The notes beneath the pieces are model-generated. The model did no database searches and was not told where the DNA came from. It saw nothing but the letters and a program-made list of their open reading frames with translations. A stretch of DNA of 64,000 bases. Source: Hofstenia miamia. Taxonomy: Eukaryota; Xenacoelomorpha; Acoela; Hofsteniidae. Position numbers and translations under genes: made by a program. Location: assembly GCA_900660155.1 (NCBI GenBank), contig CABFPE010000168.1, forward strand, positions 44,588 through 108,587, given 5' to 3'. Below are positions 32,901-45,419 of the stretch, piece after piece (the first letter of the stretch is position 1; every line of letters starts with the position of its first letter).

Positions 32901-33239
32901 GGAAAGAACACAATTTCAATTAGAGAAAGCAAGGTTCCACAGGAGTTGACCACCACTCCTGAGGATGAAATTTCTTTTAAATTAATCAAAGCAGTCGCTG
33001 TAGAACCGTGAAACTGGAAGAGAGTTGTTATTGCCACCAAAACCAAGTATACAGGTGACGTCATGGTTGCAGGGCAAAAGGGAAAGTATTTCCGTGGCAT
33101 CAATTTTTTGCTAAACTTGTGCCATGTTAAAGATGGTAAAACTTGTGTTACTGTCTTAAATAGTTCAGTTTCTCTGGTCTGGGTGGATTCTACCTCTTTG
33201 GAGGTTATTGCCACACCTGTTTGATTAGAGCACAGAACA

Positions 33240-34730
33240 GCCGTTTGTTTGCTGATTCTTATGGCTATCCATGATTTATGTGAACCTTCCAACACCATCT
33301 GGATCCCTACTGTTTCTGCCAAGTTGCATCCACATCTCAGTTCTAAAGAATGCAAGTCACTAATCAAGTTGTTGCATAGGCAGAACAAAGTGTTCAACTA
33401 TGGATCAATCAGCGTAGGTCAAGCTGTTGGTGAACAGCACTCAATTTAAACCAAGCATGATAGACATATACGCCTGCCAGTTTGGAGAGTACCCAAAAGT
33501 CTTAAGGATGAATACGAGTGAATGCTCAATGATCTGATCAAAAGTGGAATTATTCAGAGCAGCAACAGTCCTTATGCTGCGCCTACTGGTTTTATTAAAC
33601 AGGGTGAAAAGTATCGCCTATGAATTGACTTCCAGAAGCTCAATGATATAACTATCAGGGAAGCATATCCACTTCTGTGGAACGAGGATTTGTTATATGA
33701 TGTGAGCCACTACAAGTTTTTCTCCTGCCTAGACCTTTGTAATGCCTACAAGCAGGCCCAATGAAGCTGGCCAATATTTCAAAAACAGCTTTTATTTCGC
33801 CATATGGCCTTTTAAAATGGAAATACATTGCCCTTGGGCTATGTAATGCCCCAGTTACTTCTCAATGCTATGTCACCCGCGTTTTGAAGAATGGAGCCAA
33901 CATGCTAGAACCAGGTATTTCTGCATACATGGATGATATACTTGTTGTGAGTGACACATTTGGTGAACACATCAAGAAATTGAACTGGACACTTACCATC
34001 CTTTATGAAGCTGGTCTGCATGTCAACAGTAACAAATGCGCACTTGTACAGCAATGAGTTACTTTTCTTGGAAGAGTCATAAAACCTGGTAAGATTTCAA
34101 TAAAGCACAATGCCAAAGAATATTTGGATAAAATCGAAACTCCGTGATCCTGAAAGGATGTGCAGAGGCTCATGGGCTTTCTGAACTATTATGGAGCTTT
34201 CACCCCTGAGCTGGCTAACAAAACAAAGCATATCTCATACCTGCTGAAATTTAACATCGAGTTTAAATGGACCTGGTCCAAACAGGAGGAACTGGACACC
34301 GTGAAGATGGAACTTAGGAAGATCCCCAGCCTGAACACACCCGATTATACCTGGGAATTCATTGTCAACTGTGACGCCAGTACAGTTGCTATTAGTGGCG
34401 TACTAAGCCAAGTGATAGAGGGCATGGAGAGCCCATCCAGTATTTCAGCAGGGAGTTACGGAAGGCTGAGTGAAACTACAGGGTGACCAAGTCAGACATG
34501 CTGGCTTTGGTAAAAAGTTTAAAGAAGTTCTGCTATTTCATCCTTGGTCGAGCCTTCATGGTAAGAACAGACAACAGTGCCCTAGCATGGCTCGAAAAAT
34601 TCTCTGGTGATAAATTTAACATAGTAGCATCATGGATTGAGTAGTTGAACGATTTCACCTTCTCTATCCAACATCACCCTGGGAGGCTTCATCTCAATGC
34701 GGACTATTGGACTGCCCTCCTGAGCTATGA
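33240..34730 (+). pseudogene. reverse transcriptase and RNase H region of the second gypsy fossil
   Basis: F-N-Y-G-S-I-S-V-G-Q-A-V-G-E lies just before the RT (near 33390-33430), as in the first element. The palm motif with Y-M-D-D is near 33925-33940 and G-L-C-N-A-P-V-T-S-Q near 33837-33865. RNase H is marked by N-C-D-A-S near 34368. Fossil. Confidence 0.92.
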
Positions 34731-35019
34731 ATGTGATTTATGAAAACCTCCTGAGAGAAGACACTTTTTGGCTTCATACCTTTCAATGAATACAAGCTCC
34801 TCCCGGAGATAAGTGCCAATCGTCATGGCAAAATGATCCTGCCAGTTTTGATCAAAGAGGAGATTACTGAAGAGGAAATTATCTCACGTCAGCAACACAA
34901 CAAAGTGTTATCAGAAATTATTCAGAGGCTGAGGAATCCCATCTATCCTCTGAGCCTCCGCATCACTACTTTAAGTGGTACAATTGGAAAGTAAATGAGA
35001 AATGCTTACTTTACACCAA

Positions 35020-36070
35020 ATGCCAAAATAACTGCCTCGCGGTACCTGAGTACTTCCGTCATGATCTGGTCTGATGAATCCACCAAGCACAGGCATTTAG
35101 GAATTATCCAAACAGAAAGAACATTTACAACTCACTATGTGACAATTGGCATTTGTGCTGCTGTCCTCAATGTAATTGATAAGTGTGAGACTTGCCTCTT
35201 GTAAGGAACTAGCCATTTCCCAGAACAATAAGCTGAGCTGCAAAGTCATGCGGCCAAATGCACAAATGAAGTTGTCCACATGGACTTGGAGAAGCTGTCT
35301 TGTAATGACGAAGGTTATCAGTACCTCCTTGTCATAATCGATCATTTCATGAAATATGCGAGATTGGTCCCCTTGGACAGCACCACCAATGAGATCATTG
35401 GTGAGAAAATTGTAAAAGAATGGGTGCTCAAACTAGACCCAATGGAGCGGTTAATTTCCGATCATGGTCCTCACTTCAATTATCGCCCCATGGAGACCTT
35501 CATGAAAGAGCTTGAAATTTTGCATGAGTTTACGATTGCATATCACCTGCAGTCGAATGGTGTAGAGGAGCAATTAAATTGTACCTTAATTAAACTAATT
35601 TGAGTTGCTCTCTCTAGAGCTGCTGGGAGAAACTGGAAATGGGTCGTTGAAGCCGTAGAATATTTTTATATTACAGCTGTTCATTCCACAACAAAAGTGA
35701 GCCCATTTAAAGCCATGTTTGGTCGCAAGGCAAGTACGCCTATGTCTATCATGTACCTGGAGTACCATGAGCTTAGTTTGGAGAAATACATTGATCACAT
35801 GTTGCACAAGATGCAGGAAGTTTACTTAGCCATCTGTCACAATACGAACCAGTCAGTGGTATGCCAGAAGCACAACTTTAATCGGAAATTGTATGGTGAA
35901 CTGCGTAAGCAAGGAGATAAGGTCTTTGCTTACTTCCCCCGCCAAACCACGGATCAAAACCAAGTACGTAAGCTTGCCACAAATTGGCAAGGTCCTTTCA
36001 CAATTACTAAGGTGTTAGACCACCACACCTATTTAATGATGCTCAAAAGAGCCATTAGAGACATTTGAAA
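35020..36070 (+). pseudogene. integrase region of the second gypsy fossil
   Basis: H-M-D-L-E-K-L-S near 35277 followed by Y-Q-Y-L-L-V-I-I-D, then L-I-S-D-H-G-P-H-F near 35450 and T-I-A-Y-H-L-Q-S-N-G near 35535. The tail block S-P-F-K-A-M-F-G-R-K near 35700 is shared with the first element. Fossil. Confidence 0.92.
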
Positions 36071-36488
36071 ACGTAGTTATTGATAACAACAGCGAGTTTA
36101 CGCTAGTTGACAATGGTATTGACGAGTTTGAAACTTATAATAACTTAACTAAGTGTGAGGAAGATAACCTCACTGAAAGTGAATTTGATAGTGATTTAGT
36201 AAATAGGGCAGCGATACTGCTACCCCAATTTTGCCCAAACATAGGGCCCATGATAAAAATTATCTTAACCCACAAGAGTGGGACTTAAATTTCATCTCTT
36301 TGTTTAGTAACCAAGCTTGAATAGATGAAAGGCCAGGAGAATCAACAGCCAACCCAGAGACGAGTGATACAGCGGCCTAACAAACCTCGCTCAGATGGAA
36401 TAAGATGAGAAAGATCCCCAATACCCACAGAGGAGAGCCGCACAACCAAATGAGGGAGAAATGGAGAGGACACTGTATCCAGTTCTTT

Positions 36489-36623
36489 CGACTATGTGGG
36501 GAAACAACACTCCCCACGTGAGCGCGTTTCCGGCGACTATGTAGAGAGACAACACTCCTTACGTGAGCCGACCTCTTGCAACTATGTAGGGAGACAATAC
36601 TCCTTACGTGAGCAAGAGGAGAA
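36489..36623 (+). repeat. three in-frame 45-bp tandem repeats after the integrase
   Basis: Three consecutive 45-base units encode 15-residue repeats with consensus [D/N]-Y-V-x-[K/R]-Q-[H/Y]-S-[P/L]-R-E (36489-36533, 36534-36578, 36579-36623). Units differ at about one base in six. They lie within the accessory 3' region of the gypsy fossil. Confidence 0.85.
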
Positions 36624-37390
36624 AATTTCTAGAGACTTTCGTGTTCCTTTCACTAACATTGTAAACATTAAACCACCCCAGAGCGATTCACTAACCCCCC
36701 TCGAGCCCCAGCCCTTCATCAGTCGATTCAGCTAGTGTCCAGTCCAGGAAGGACGAACATAGAAAAAAGAAGATATTGAATGTCGGAAATGAAATCTTCC
36801 ATCCTTACTTTATTGCTACGCGGAAGGCAGTTAGATTTATACGTGATAATATTTCCGAGGAGACCCAAAACAAGCCCCGGTGGACTTTCAATTCAAAGAA
36901 GCTCACTTGCTCAGTGACGTCATACCATTCGTTATCGACGCTGAGAGGTGGCCCAAGATTAATACAATCATTTGTTACGACTTGAAAATGCGAGAAGGAT
37001 TAAGCTGTCAGTATTGGCGTAGCACTGTTCACACTATGTTTGATGAGGCCTTTAACCCTAACAACCTTTGCCAGTTTATCAATAATTAAAGGATGATACA
37101 AAAATTTTAATGTGTTAATATTGACTTTACCAGTTTGCTGATTATCTACTTTCTACGAGTCAACGAGGTCAGCCAGCAACATATTATGGAGCAGTTAGAG
37201 AACACCTATAGGCTAGCAAAGGTCAAGAACATACGGTTAGTAATCTCTCTTAAGGAAGAATATCAGAACGACATACCCGAAGCAGTTGAAAGTCTGCATT
37301 TTCGTATGGAAAACTCTACAAAAATGCATATCATCCGATCAGCATGTATTACACAAATGCAATCTCAGTGGCGAAGCTTACTATAATCAC
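36624..37390 (+). pseudogene. accessory coding-like region 3' of gypsy integrase
   Basis: Open stretches with protein-like composition continue for about 770 bases after the tandem repeats (for example I-F-H-P-Y-F-I-A-T-R-K-A-V-R-F near 36785 and E-N-T-Y-R-L-A-K-V-K near 37200). I recognise no domain. They may be an additional gene of this lineage. Fossil; frames are not joined here. Confidence 0.4.
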
Positions 37391-38418
37391 CTCCAGGCCA
37401 TTTCCAACATTATAAACAAAAAGGAGGTAAAAAAGACTTTCATCAGAGGCAGTGGCGTACGCAGAGGAGGTTTCCAAATTTGATTTTGATTGGATAAATC
37501 AGAAAGTTTTTCGTAAAAAATTGAAAAATTTAAAATCTAGGACCGTGAAATGCATTTTTAATGTCTATTTTCCCAATATTTTCAAAAATTGGGTAATGAC
37601 AATGATGTCCCGTCAGAAAATCCTGCCAACATCTGATGTAATAAGTCACTTCAAGTAACCAAGTTAAAGAATGAACTATTTTCCACGTCCATTTCTTTTA
37701 GAAACATTATTTTGATTTTTTGAAAATTGTAAAAACTACATTTAAATATAATGTGGCCAACGGGTATTTTATAGGTCAACAAAATTGAAGAGTTTTGATA
37801 TTTTTGTATTGCATCCTTATATAGAATTTTACATCAATTCTCTACTTGCAAGAGTGTTTATTGCTTCCTTTCATATTTTGATTGCAAATCGTGAGCCCAT
37901 CCAGCAACATAAAAAAGAGGATATAAATTCACTTCTAAATACTTATCTATTGTTATACTTTGCAGACTTTCACACAAAAAAATTATGTCACCTCTATTGT
38001 TTTTAAAACCTGCATCAACTATAATCTTTTGATTATCAGAAACATTAAATAATGTAGAATCCATTTACTTTTTTTTACTCTCAAGAATCTGTGAAATTCC
38101 AATGTAATATTTGCCACCACTCAATTGGCTATACCAACATCAGAAAATATATAAATTTGGAAGAAATTAGAGGATGCTGAATACGGGAGACTGAATCTGC
38201 TTCGTTGTACTTAATACACAATTCAGAATAGAAGTGTTCATTAACGGGAAGACTATCGATGATCACCCCACTCCCAAACAGTAAAATGTTTAGAAACTGT
38301 GAAAAGTACTTCAGGAAAATCTTTTGATAAAATGGCGTTATTCAAGTTAACCTCATTTTTCATTACAATGTCTCATTTTTCAGGCATTGACTTTATCATA
38401 AATACATTAGGGCGAATC
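37391..38418. other. region with a possible transposon end
   Basis: CAGTGGCGTACGCAGAGG at 37449 resembles a frequent MITE end (GTGGCGTACGCAG), but no inverted partner was found. The remainder is AT-rich, with no gene recognised. Confidence 0.35.
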
Positions 38419-38421
38419 TTA

Positions 38422-39423
38422 AGTAGCGTTTAGACTTCAGACCTACAACTTTGTTCACAACTTTTTTCAATGTAATGATGCTGCCAGCAAAAGTTGTAAG
38501 TGTGAACGCAAAAAAAAACTCTGTTATCAACAAAGTTTTCAGAGTTAAATCGATTCTACTTTGGCTGACAACTTTTGCCGAGATCATGAGGTTGACAACA
38601 AAGTTTCAAGTGTGAACGCGAAACACTTTGCTGTGAACTTTCCAAAACAAATTCTGAATGTTATCATAAACGAAAGAATAGTTAAATAAGAAGCTTATAT
38701 ATACTTCCGGTGCGAATGCAGGGATTCCCATTTTGCGCATTATTCACTATCGATAAATATAATATATTTAAAAGAAAATCCGAAGCCACTTGCTAAATTC
38801 TATTAGCACTAGAAAAGCGACAATAGGTCAAAAGGATCTATAAGCATTTTTTGTTTGCGTCATAATTCATTAGCAAAAATGTTAGCAGATACATATACTT
38901 CTAATTATGATAATCGTATTGAATTTGCTATTTCTAGAAATTTTGTTTTAATTCCATAGTTTTCGCATTTTAAACATTAGATACAAATTTATTCTCAAGG
39001 AGTACTCGCTGTTCTAGTGTGAAAATTTCCGAATCTTAGATCAGAAATAAATTTTTAGGGCGCTTAGTTTTTATTAAATTGCATTCATAGTTATTTCTGT
39101 TCATAATGTTTTAATCCTGAAATCCCTGAAAATAAACATTTGCTCATTAAAATTTACGAAATAAGCAGGAAGTGAAAACAACCACTTGTGAAGACAGACT
39201 GCAGACGCAAAACCATGGGGTACGAAATAAACTCCACGTTAATTAAACGAAATCATTTTGATCGTCCCTTATTTCGAATTACAATATATTATTTTTGAAA
39301 ATTGAAATTAAATCTAAAGTAAAATTTGTGAACAAAGTTGTAGGTCTGAACGCGTTAAAACTTTGTTGTGAATATTTAAATTCCCAAAAAGTTTTGAACA
39401 AAGTTGTAGGCCTGAACGCTACT
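38422..39423. mobile_element. PIF/Harbinger-like MITE, 1002 bp
   Basis: TTA flanks both ends (38419-38421 and 39424-39426). The ends are inverted repeats starting AGTAGCGTT, then CCTACAACTTTGTTCA after a small indel. Subterminal copies of GTTCA...CTACAACTTTGTT recur in both orientations (near 38510, 38600, 39330). No transposase inside. It shares the TTA target and layout with the MITE at 8192-9025 but not its sequence. Confidence 0.8.
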
Positions 39424-39445
39424 TTAGAAATTTATTTCTAGCCTG

Positions 39446-39469
39446 ATATATATATATATATATATATAT
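39446..39469. repeat. (TA)n microsatellite
   Basis: About twelve TA units directly downstream of the MITE. Confidence 0.95.
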
Positions 39470-39756
39470 GTTATTTATATGTTGTATATATTATTTTTTA
39501 TCTTATTGTGTGCACTTGAATATATGATTGTATATTTTATGAAGCTATTCGAATAAACTACTGATTTCTAATTGTATTTATTAATCGGAATAAACAATAT
39601 TTCATCTTAGCTTATCTCGCATCAAGCATAATATATAAAGCACTGTGTCATTCAATAACATCTTTCATTAAAATCAAGGAAACAAGAAGTGTAAGGAATT
39701 TGGCAGAATACGGATGGTCATGTTGATGCTGTTTTTCAACACCAGGGTGAATTCAT

Positions 39757-39895
39757 GTTGATAGGATACCTGAGTTGAACTCATTCAACTTAGAACACTA
39801 CCCTGAGGAACGTTGCAAAGTTTATGTAAAGGCTGAGGGAGAAGTGCCAGTAACTAACGGGCATTGGTTCTACCAGAATAACGCTTTATGTTAAT
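39757..39895 (+). CDS. orphan exon-like open block
   Basis: After an AG near 39758-39759 an open frame reads I-P-E-L-N-S-F-N-L-E-H-Y-P-E-E-R-C-K-V, then V-Y-V-K-A-E-G-E-V-P-V-T-N-G-H-W and ends TAA near 39895. Its composition is protein-like and base usage is less AT-rich than its surroundings. I recognise no family and see no partner exon; it could be the last exon of a gene or a relic of an element. Confidence 0.3.
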
Positions 39896-42460
39896 AGTAA
39901 GCATTGTTAGTTTCTGGATGTACAGCAGACAAGATTTCATAAACTTATTAGAAAGAAAATTATTTGTACTGAGATAATTGCATTCCTTATTGAACATATA
40001 TTAGCGTTCTCAATATTTTAGTCATGTCTGAAAAATTTAGTTTGAACAACCGGATGTGAAGCAGTTTTGCTTAACATCACTGTGCAAAACTAATTCAAAT
40101 TGGTTAAATTTTATATCCCCCTCAAAAGCGATGAAGTCAACAAAAATTGCCATAATTATAGGGGAATCTCTATTTCCAAATACAAAATTTTTACATTTTT
40201 GCGTTTTTTGATCCTCCTGGCTAAAATCGGCAAATTATCATTGATAAAACGTGTTAGATGGTTTCAAGAAGTCATTGCTTTTATGATGACGTCAGATTTG
40301 CATTTGGGAAAGCCCGGACACCCCTTTTTTCAAAAACCATGAATTTTAAATGTTTTGTCGTATTGAGATATGCAATTGTGCTTTTCATGGGTTAGTAGAG
40401 TTTTGATAAAATCAAAGCTTTAATGATGGCCAATACATAGCAATTAATTAAGCGTTTGCATACAAAACATCTGTGCTAATTATGTAACCATAATACTTGT
40501 ACATGTCTACCGATGTAGAGCCAAAAATATAAGTTCAAATAACAGTACAACATCGCCCATTAATAAAGGGTTTACAAGTAAGTAAATTTTTGCTTATATG
40601 CATTCAAATTCAATTGATATTTGTAAACATTTGCTGAAAAGGCTTCATTGCTAAGATATTTTGTCGATCAGTCTCTAAGCGCTGGAAGTAATGCAAAATG
40701 TAGAAAATATAATATTAGGCAACAGAGGATTGTTCTAATTAATGCAATTTTGAGATCAAAACTTCATCGCAATTGAGGGGATCTAAATTTAAACCAATTT
40801 GAACAATTCTTTTTGCCAAGTGATTCTAAGCAAAACTATAGTGCATCAGATTGTTCAGAAGCAACTTTTCAAATATTATTAAAATATGGACAACTCTAAC
40901 CTACATGTTACATAATTTGAAAGTTTCTACATCTATTCATTCAATTTTTTTACTTTTACCAATAACATTTGCAAAGCACTCGAGCTACATCTTTGCATAA
41001 AAATCTATCCAAGGACTTGTTATAAATAGTGGAGTTTCCTAAACAATGTTTTGGTAAGGTAAGAATAAGAAAATATATATTAAAAAATGACTTCGATATT
41101 CAAAGATTTCTAAATTTCTTAATGGGTTTGGAAGGAATTGCTTGAAAATGTTGACAGTTTTGTATATTTAAGATCACCTGAGCATGTTAGGGTTATAAAG
41201 ATAATAAATAGACACATTAATGCACAAACAATTTTTTTGGTTCATAAACGCATTGCATGTCTGGCAAAACTGCAACACTATGTCAACTAACATTGATTCG
41301 CACTTTAAATATATGATCATTTGCAAATAGTTTTAATAAATATTGTTTTTGAATTCATGTTAATATTAATACAAAATTTGAATTTTGAATTTATGTAACG
41401 CCAGACAAATATTCATCATTAAATTTGGGTGCTTCAAACTTAGATGTGCTAATATAGCAAAAGATTTCGAAATTTACTTAAAAATACAGACAAATTATTT
41501 TGCAGTTTTTTAAGGCAGTTTAGGACTAAAGAAGAAATTGTCAATTTGTATTGAAACCTTATTCAATGTTATTACTAAAAAGACTGTATTTACACCCAAT
41601 ATTATCTCTCCTAAAATCATTTTAACATCTCAGCAAATAAATTACAATATAATAAGATTAGATGATCCATGACTTATTTAAAGAGGGTTCTTTCCTAATG
41701 GAAAACGTTTTAATAATTATCAGCAAGACAATGGAAATTTGTGAAGGAATTCAGTCTAAGTCTAGTGTGGAAATTAGTAGTGTATAAATAGGAAGAGGTA
41801 AATTCTAGATCCATAATTTTTATATTACTAATTTTAACGCATTATATTTTTAGTAAATTAACAACGCACCGCAGAAACTAAACACATATTTATACATTAA
41901 TTGAATAATTAATTCGATAGTTCATCAATATTTAATGAACTCGAAACAAAATAACAAAACATTTGTTCGATTGGTAGATAGCTGGAGTCTAGAACATTTC
42001 CACTGGTACAAATATCATAAAAAATAATTTTTAATATAAAAATAACCATATTATATGTATATACCCGAAGATTTCAATCTCGTTTTATTGAAGATTGTCT
42101 AGCCATTTCTCCAAAAAGCTATTAACCCACAACTCTAACATAAATATATTGAGAATAAAACACTAACTGTTCCGACCAGACTATCATTATATATTTAGCG
42201 CCCTTTAAACACTGATTGTTTCTATGTGTCACACCAATAAAACACTGGTTACTATGTCACTAAACAATGAACTAATGCCAAGATGTTATATTGTGCAGAT
42301 GTTTTTTAGATAAACACATGGAAAATATTTCTCTGGTATAATCGATTCCTGCCAAGTCTGAATTTTCGCATTGTATTTAATTATTTAATTACCAACAGGT
42401 GAAAGTTCGTGAAAAAGAACGCTTAACCACTTACTTATTTGATTAAAATTTTATCACCAC
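39896..42460. other. AT-rich intergenic sequence
   Basis: About 2.5 kb upstream of the ODF3-like gene with no gene recognised. 40100-40330 contains an N-Y-R-G-I-S-like stretch that I judged coincidental. Confidence 0.4.
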
Positions 42461-42462
42461 TC

Positions 42463-42475
42463 GTTCCTAGGAAAC
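42463..42475 (+). promoter_or_regulatory. candidate RFX X-box
   Basis: GTTCCTAGGAAAC matches the X-box consensus RYYNYY-N(1-3)-RRNRAC with a one-base spacer, ending 22 bases before the ATG at 42498. X-boxes bound by RFX factors lie close upstream of many ciliary genes, which fits the ODF3-like product. A second imperfect GTTCCTTAGAAAA follows at 42486. Confidence 0.5.
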
Positions 42476-42497
42476 AATCACTAACGTTCCTTAGAAA

Positions 42498-42561
42498 ATG
42501 TCGGAGAACGGGGAATCGGCATCAAAAAAATTGCGCCCTCCAATAGCGGCCATGGAAAAGG
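42498..42561 (+). CDS. ODF3/SHIPPO (CIMAP) family gene, exon 1
   Basis: The ATG at 42498 opens M-S-E-N-G-E-S-A-S-K-K-L-R-P-P-I-A-A-M-E-K; the R-P-P-I-A-A-M segment directly before the first Pro-Gly-Pro repeat is characteristic of the ODF3-type family. The donor G|GTAACG is at 42562, so the exon ends in phase 1. The product is a microtubule-associated protein of cilia or sperm tails, made of repeated P-G-P motifs. Three visible exons give 95 residues, whereas complete family members are about 250, so more exons must follow. Confidence 0.85.
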
Positions 42562-42858
42562 GTAACGTTTTTATTATCTTAACTAACTTTATGGTAAATA
42601 CTATAATTCTTTATACTAGTGTGCGCAAAATGGAATCTTTGAAGAAATACATCTGGTTTGTTTTTTGTTATTTATGTAGAAAAATTACTAATAATGAAGG
42701 CTAAATTCTCAAAAAGCATTTGCAGTTGGCAAAATCCGTGATTTGTCTTTACTTGTAGCTGTATTCAATTTAATGTTCATGTTTAAACAGATTTCGCTAC
42801 ATAAAAGTCAACAAACGGTTTAAATCGTTAAAGCACTCCAAGGAGGTTTCGATATAAA

Positions 42859-42862
<4 letters not shown>

Positions 42863-42892
<30 letters not shown>
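42863..42892. repeat. (TA)n microsatellite in intron 1
   Basis: About fourteen TA units within the first intron of the ODF3-like gene. Confidence 0.95.
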
Positions 42893-42894
<2 letters not shown>

Positions 42895-43536
42895 CGTAGT
42901 TAAGTGCTCTATAATAAGTGGAATAAGTATATTTTGAACTAAGTTAATAGTGAACTTATGACTTAAAACAACTGCATTTGTTTTTACTCTTAATTGTTAC
43001 TTAAAGACTTGATAAAATTATATTATTTTTCACCCCCCCCTTTTTCGGCATGTTTCTTCTTAAGCCAATTACCTCATGATAGTTACTTAAATTTTTCAAT
43101 ATTAATATTTTTTTAGCATTTCGTTAATAATCATTATTTCACAATGTTAAATCAAGGATTGGATACTTATGTGAAATTAACAATAAATATCATTGAAATT
43201 AATGCAACGAGATTCAATTGATCATTACTAAACGATAAACAGTTTTTAATGCTAAAAATCTATAGTTATTGTACACAAGGATTAATGTTCGCGTTAGGAG
43301 GTGATTTCAAGTTATTTTGGACTTACATTAGGGGCATTTAAGTTAAATCACATATCAAAAGTATTGTATCTTATTTGTAAATGTTTACCGAGGAATAATA
43401 GTGCACTTAATTTTTCAAAACACTCTGTACATGTGTCTCTTATACACATCTTTTATAATGAATTGCATTTTATCTTTACATGAAAGCGTTTACTATTTGT
43501 CATAATAATAAAGCCAATGTTTTATCTAAAATTTAG

Positions 43537-43647
43537 GTCCTGGACCCGCAAGGTATCAGTTGCCTTCAACGTATGGAACAACTAACCATGATGTTACGAT
43601 GCACAAGAATCCAGCTTATTCTCAATTAGGGAGACATCCAGAACCAA
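43537..43647 (+). CDS. ODF3/SHIPPO (CIMAP) family gene, exon 2
   Basis: Acceptor TAAAATTTAG and donor A|GTATGA. 111 bases, phase 1 at both ends. The joined frame reads G-P-G-P-A-R-Y-Q-L-P-S-T-Y-G, then H-D-V-T-M-H-K-N-P-A-Y-S, the standard SHIPPO repeat (P-G-P-x-x-Y-x-L-P, then P-A-Y-S). The intron before it is 975 bp and holds a (TA)n tract. Confidence 0.9.
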
Positions 43648-44997
43648 GTATGAAGTGTTGTTTAGTTTTAACGCTTATTAATTTCAATAAAATCATTGAT
43701 ATCAAATCGTCAAACATAATTTAAAATTGACATACAAAAATAAATCATTTACTTCATTCGTGATGTAAGTTCCCATGATCCTTAGAATAGTTCATTCAGT
43801 GGATTTAAGGTGAGTTTTTATGCCTTTGGTGTTGAAACAGTAGGTTAGTTAATACATGTAATTAAGTATCGCTGATTAAGTATGGGCTTATCATTTGAAT
43901 TCCATGACAAGTCCAAATATTTTGTTAGTCTGTTTAATAAATGTTTACATTACTTACATTAGTATTTGAAAACTATAACATAGAACTGTATCATTGATTA
44001 TAATGGCTCACAATATTTTGCCATATTGTTGTAAATTAATAAGTTGTGCTTACATTGTTTTAATTGAATTTCTAAAAGTTTAGTGTGATAAAAACTTTCA
44101 GGACACCAGTGAAATTGGAGGTCTTCTTAGCTTTTGAGGACCATATTCATATAAATGAAAATAAAAAGTAATCACTCAATTTTACGATGAACTTATTACG
44201 CACAAATTTCACACTACAATTTTGTTTGAAATCACTAGATTTATTCTTACAAGAGCATAAAAGCTATTATTAATGCCCACATCATACCACGAGAAAAGCT
44301 TACAAAAACAGTTGGCACTTCAATCCTCAACAATTAGAAAGAACTAACAAGTAGAAGAAATTCCATAACCTAGCTGAATGGTTGATCAACCAAACTCAAA
44401 TAAAGATGTCTAAAAGACTGCATGCTTAATGGTAACGACTTACTGTAGGCTTATATGCTTTCCATGCGACAGCTAGAGAGAGTGTTCACATGGGCAATAA
44501 GCGCAAAACAGAATGAATGAGGGTTGCATAATTGAAATGCACATAAGACATCATTGCTCAGTAAGGGGAAGTTTGCTAATAGTATGTAATCAAACAACAG
44601 CTTTTGTGGAATGCAATGTTTTGAATCGACTTGTCCGAAGTAGAATTACTTAGGCTCAACAAGGAAAGCTAGAGTTTGGCGTAGTCATCAAAACCAAAGC
44701 AGGGGAGCCATTTGTCTCTGCCAAAAATGCGTAACTGTTTTGGAAAAGGCAATCAAATACTACCTGTTAAATATGTCAGGACTTCGTCCCACTGAAATTT
44801 TTTAGAATTTTTCATTGAAAACGCATATGAAAATTATTGAAGCAAAGAAGCATTTTCAGGTGAACAAAAAGAACTGAATGATTCTGAGTTGTCGAGAGAC
44901 AGATAATGCGTGTCGGTACTAATATGCGAGCAGTTTCTTCAAACAGATTTATAGTTACTTTAAATTCATATTACATTATTATTGTATTAGTATATAC

Positions 44998-45419
44998 CAG
45001 TAATGGTCGATTTAAATCACTTGATTTAAATCATTGATTTAAATCGGATTTAAATCATGATTTAAATCAAAGCACATTATTAGTTAAATTATTGATTTAA
45101 ATCAAGTACACTAAAAGAGATGCAAGTAGTGTATTCTAATTGTTTTGAAGTCATTGCCCTGATATTGGAATGAATTGGTCAGCCCTGAAATGTTGTTTTG
45201 CATGTTTTTTATCTTCAGTTTATTTCAAATTGATGAAATTATCGTATTTCATAAATAGTAGTATCAAAAGGATTTCTAATATTTGCTACCTTGGAAGATT
45301 GTCTGGGTAAAATTGAAATTTAGGTAAAAAAATCCGATTTAAATCAATAAATCCGATTTAAATCAAAAAATCCGATTTTTTTGATTTTTTAATTTAAATC
45401 GGATTTTTTCCCAACACTG
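44998..45419. mobile_element. hAT MITE with perfect 8-bp duplication
   Basis: GTATATAC flanks both ends (44990-44997 and 45420-45427). The ends are CAGTAATGG and, in reverse complement, CAGTGTTGG, the usual hAT start. Just inside both ends GATTTAAATC is repeated many times in both orientations (45012-45073 and 45325-45405). 422 bp, non-coding, in intron 2 of the ODF3-like gene. The intact duplication suggests a fairly recent insertion. Confidence 0.93.

Larger units (their letters stand above)
31000..37390 (+). mobile_element. second Ty3/gypsy LTR retrotransposon fossil
   Basis: Parts in order: gag with coiled-coil start (about 31060-31360), gag core (about 31800-32210), CCHC knuckle (about 32360-32403), protease (about 32610-32900), RT (about 33420-34060), RNase H (about 34350-34730), integrase (about 35020-35610), post-integrase tail (about 35690-36070), a tandem repeat (36489-36620) and further frames to about 37390. 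It is the same lineage as the fossil at the window start. Broken, with well over ten interruptions; old. LTRs were not identified with confidence. Confidence 0.92.

Noticed and set aside
37452-37658. 68-codon open frame beginning at a possible MITE end.
   Set aside because: No similarity recognised; low-complexity Lys/Phe/Asn composition typical of AT-rich noise.
40100-40342. Possible LINE fragment suggested by an N-Y-R-G-I-S stretch.
   Set aside because: Only one short motif; the surrounding residues do not follow any RT order, and the reverse strand looks equally like a repeat end.
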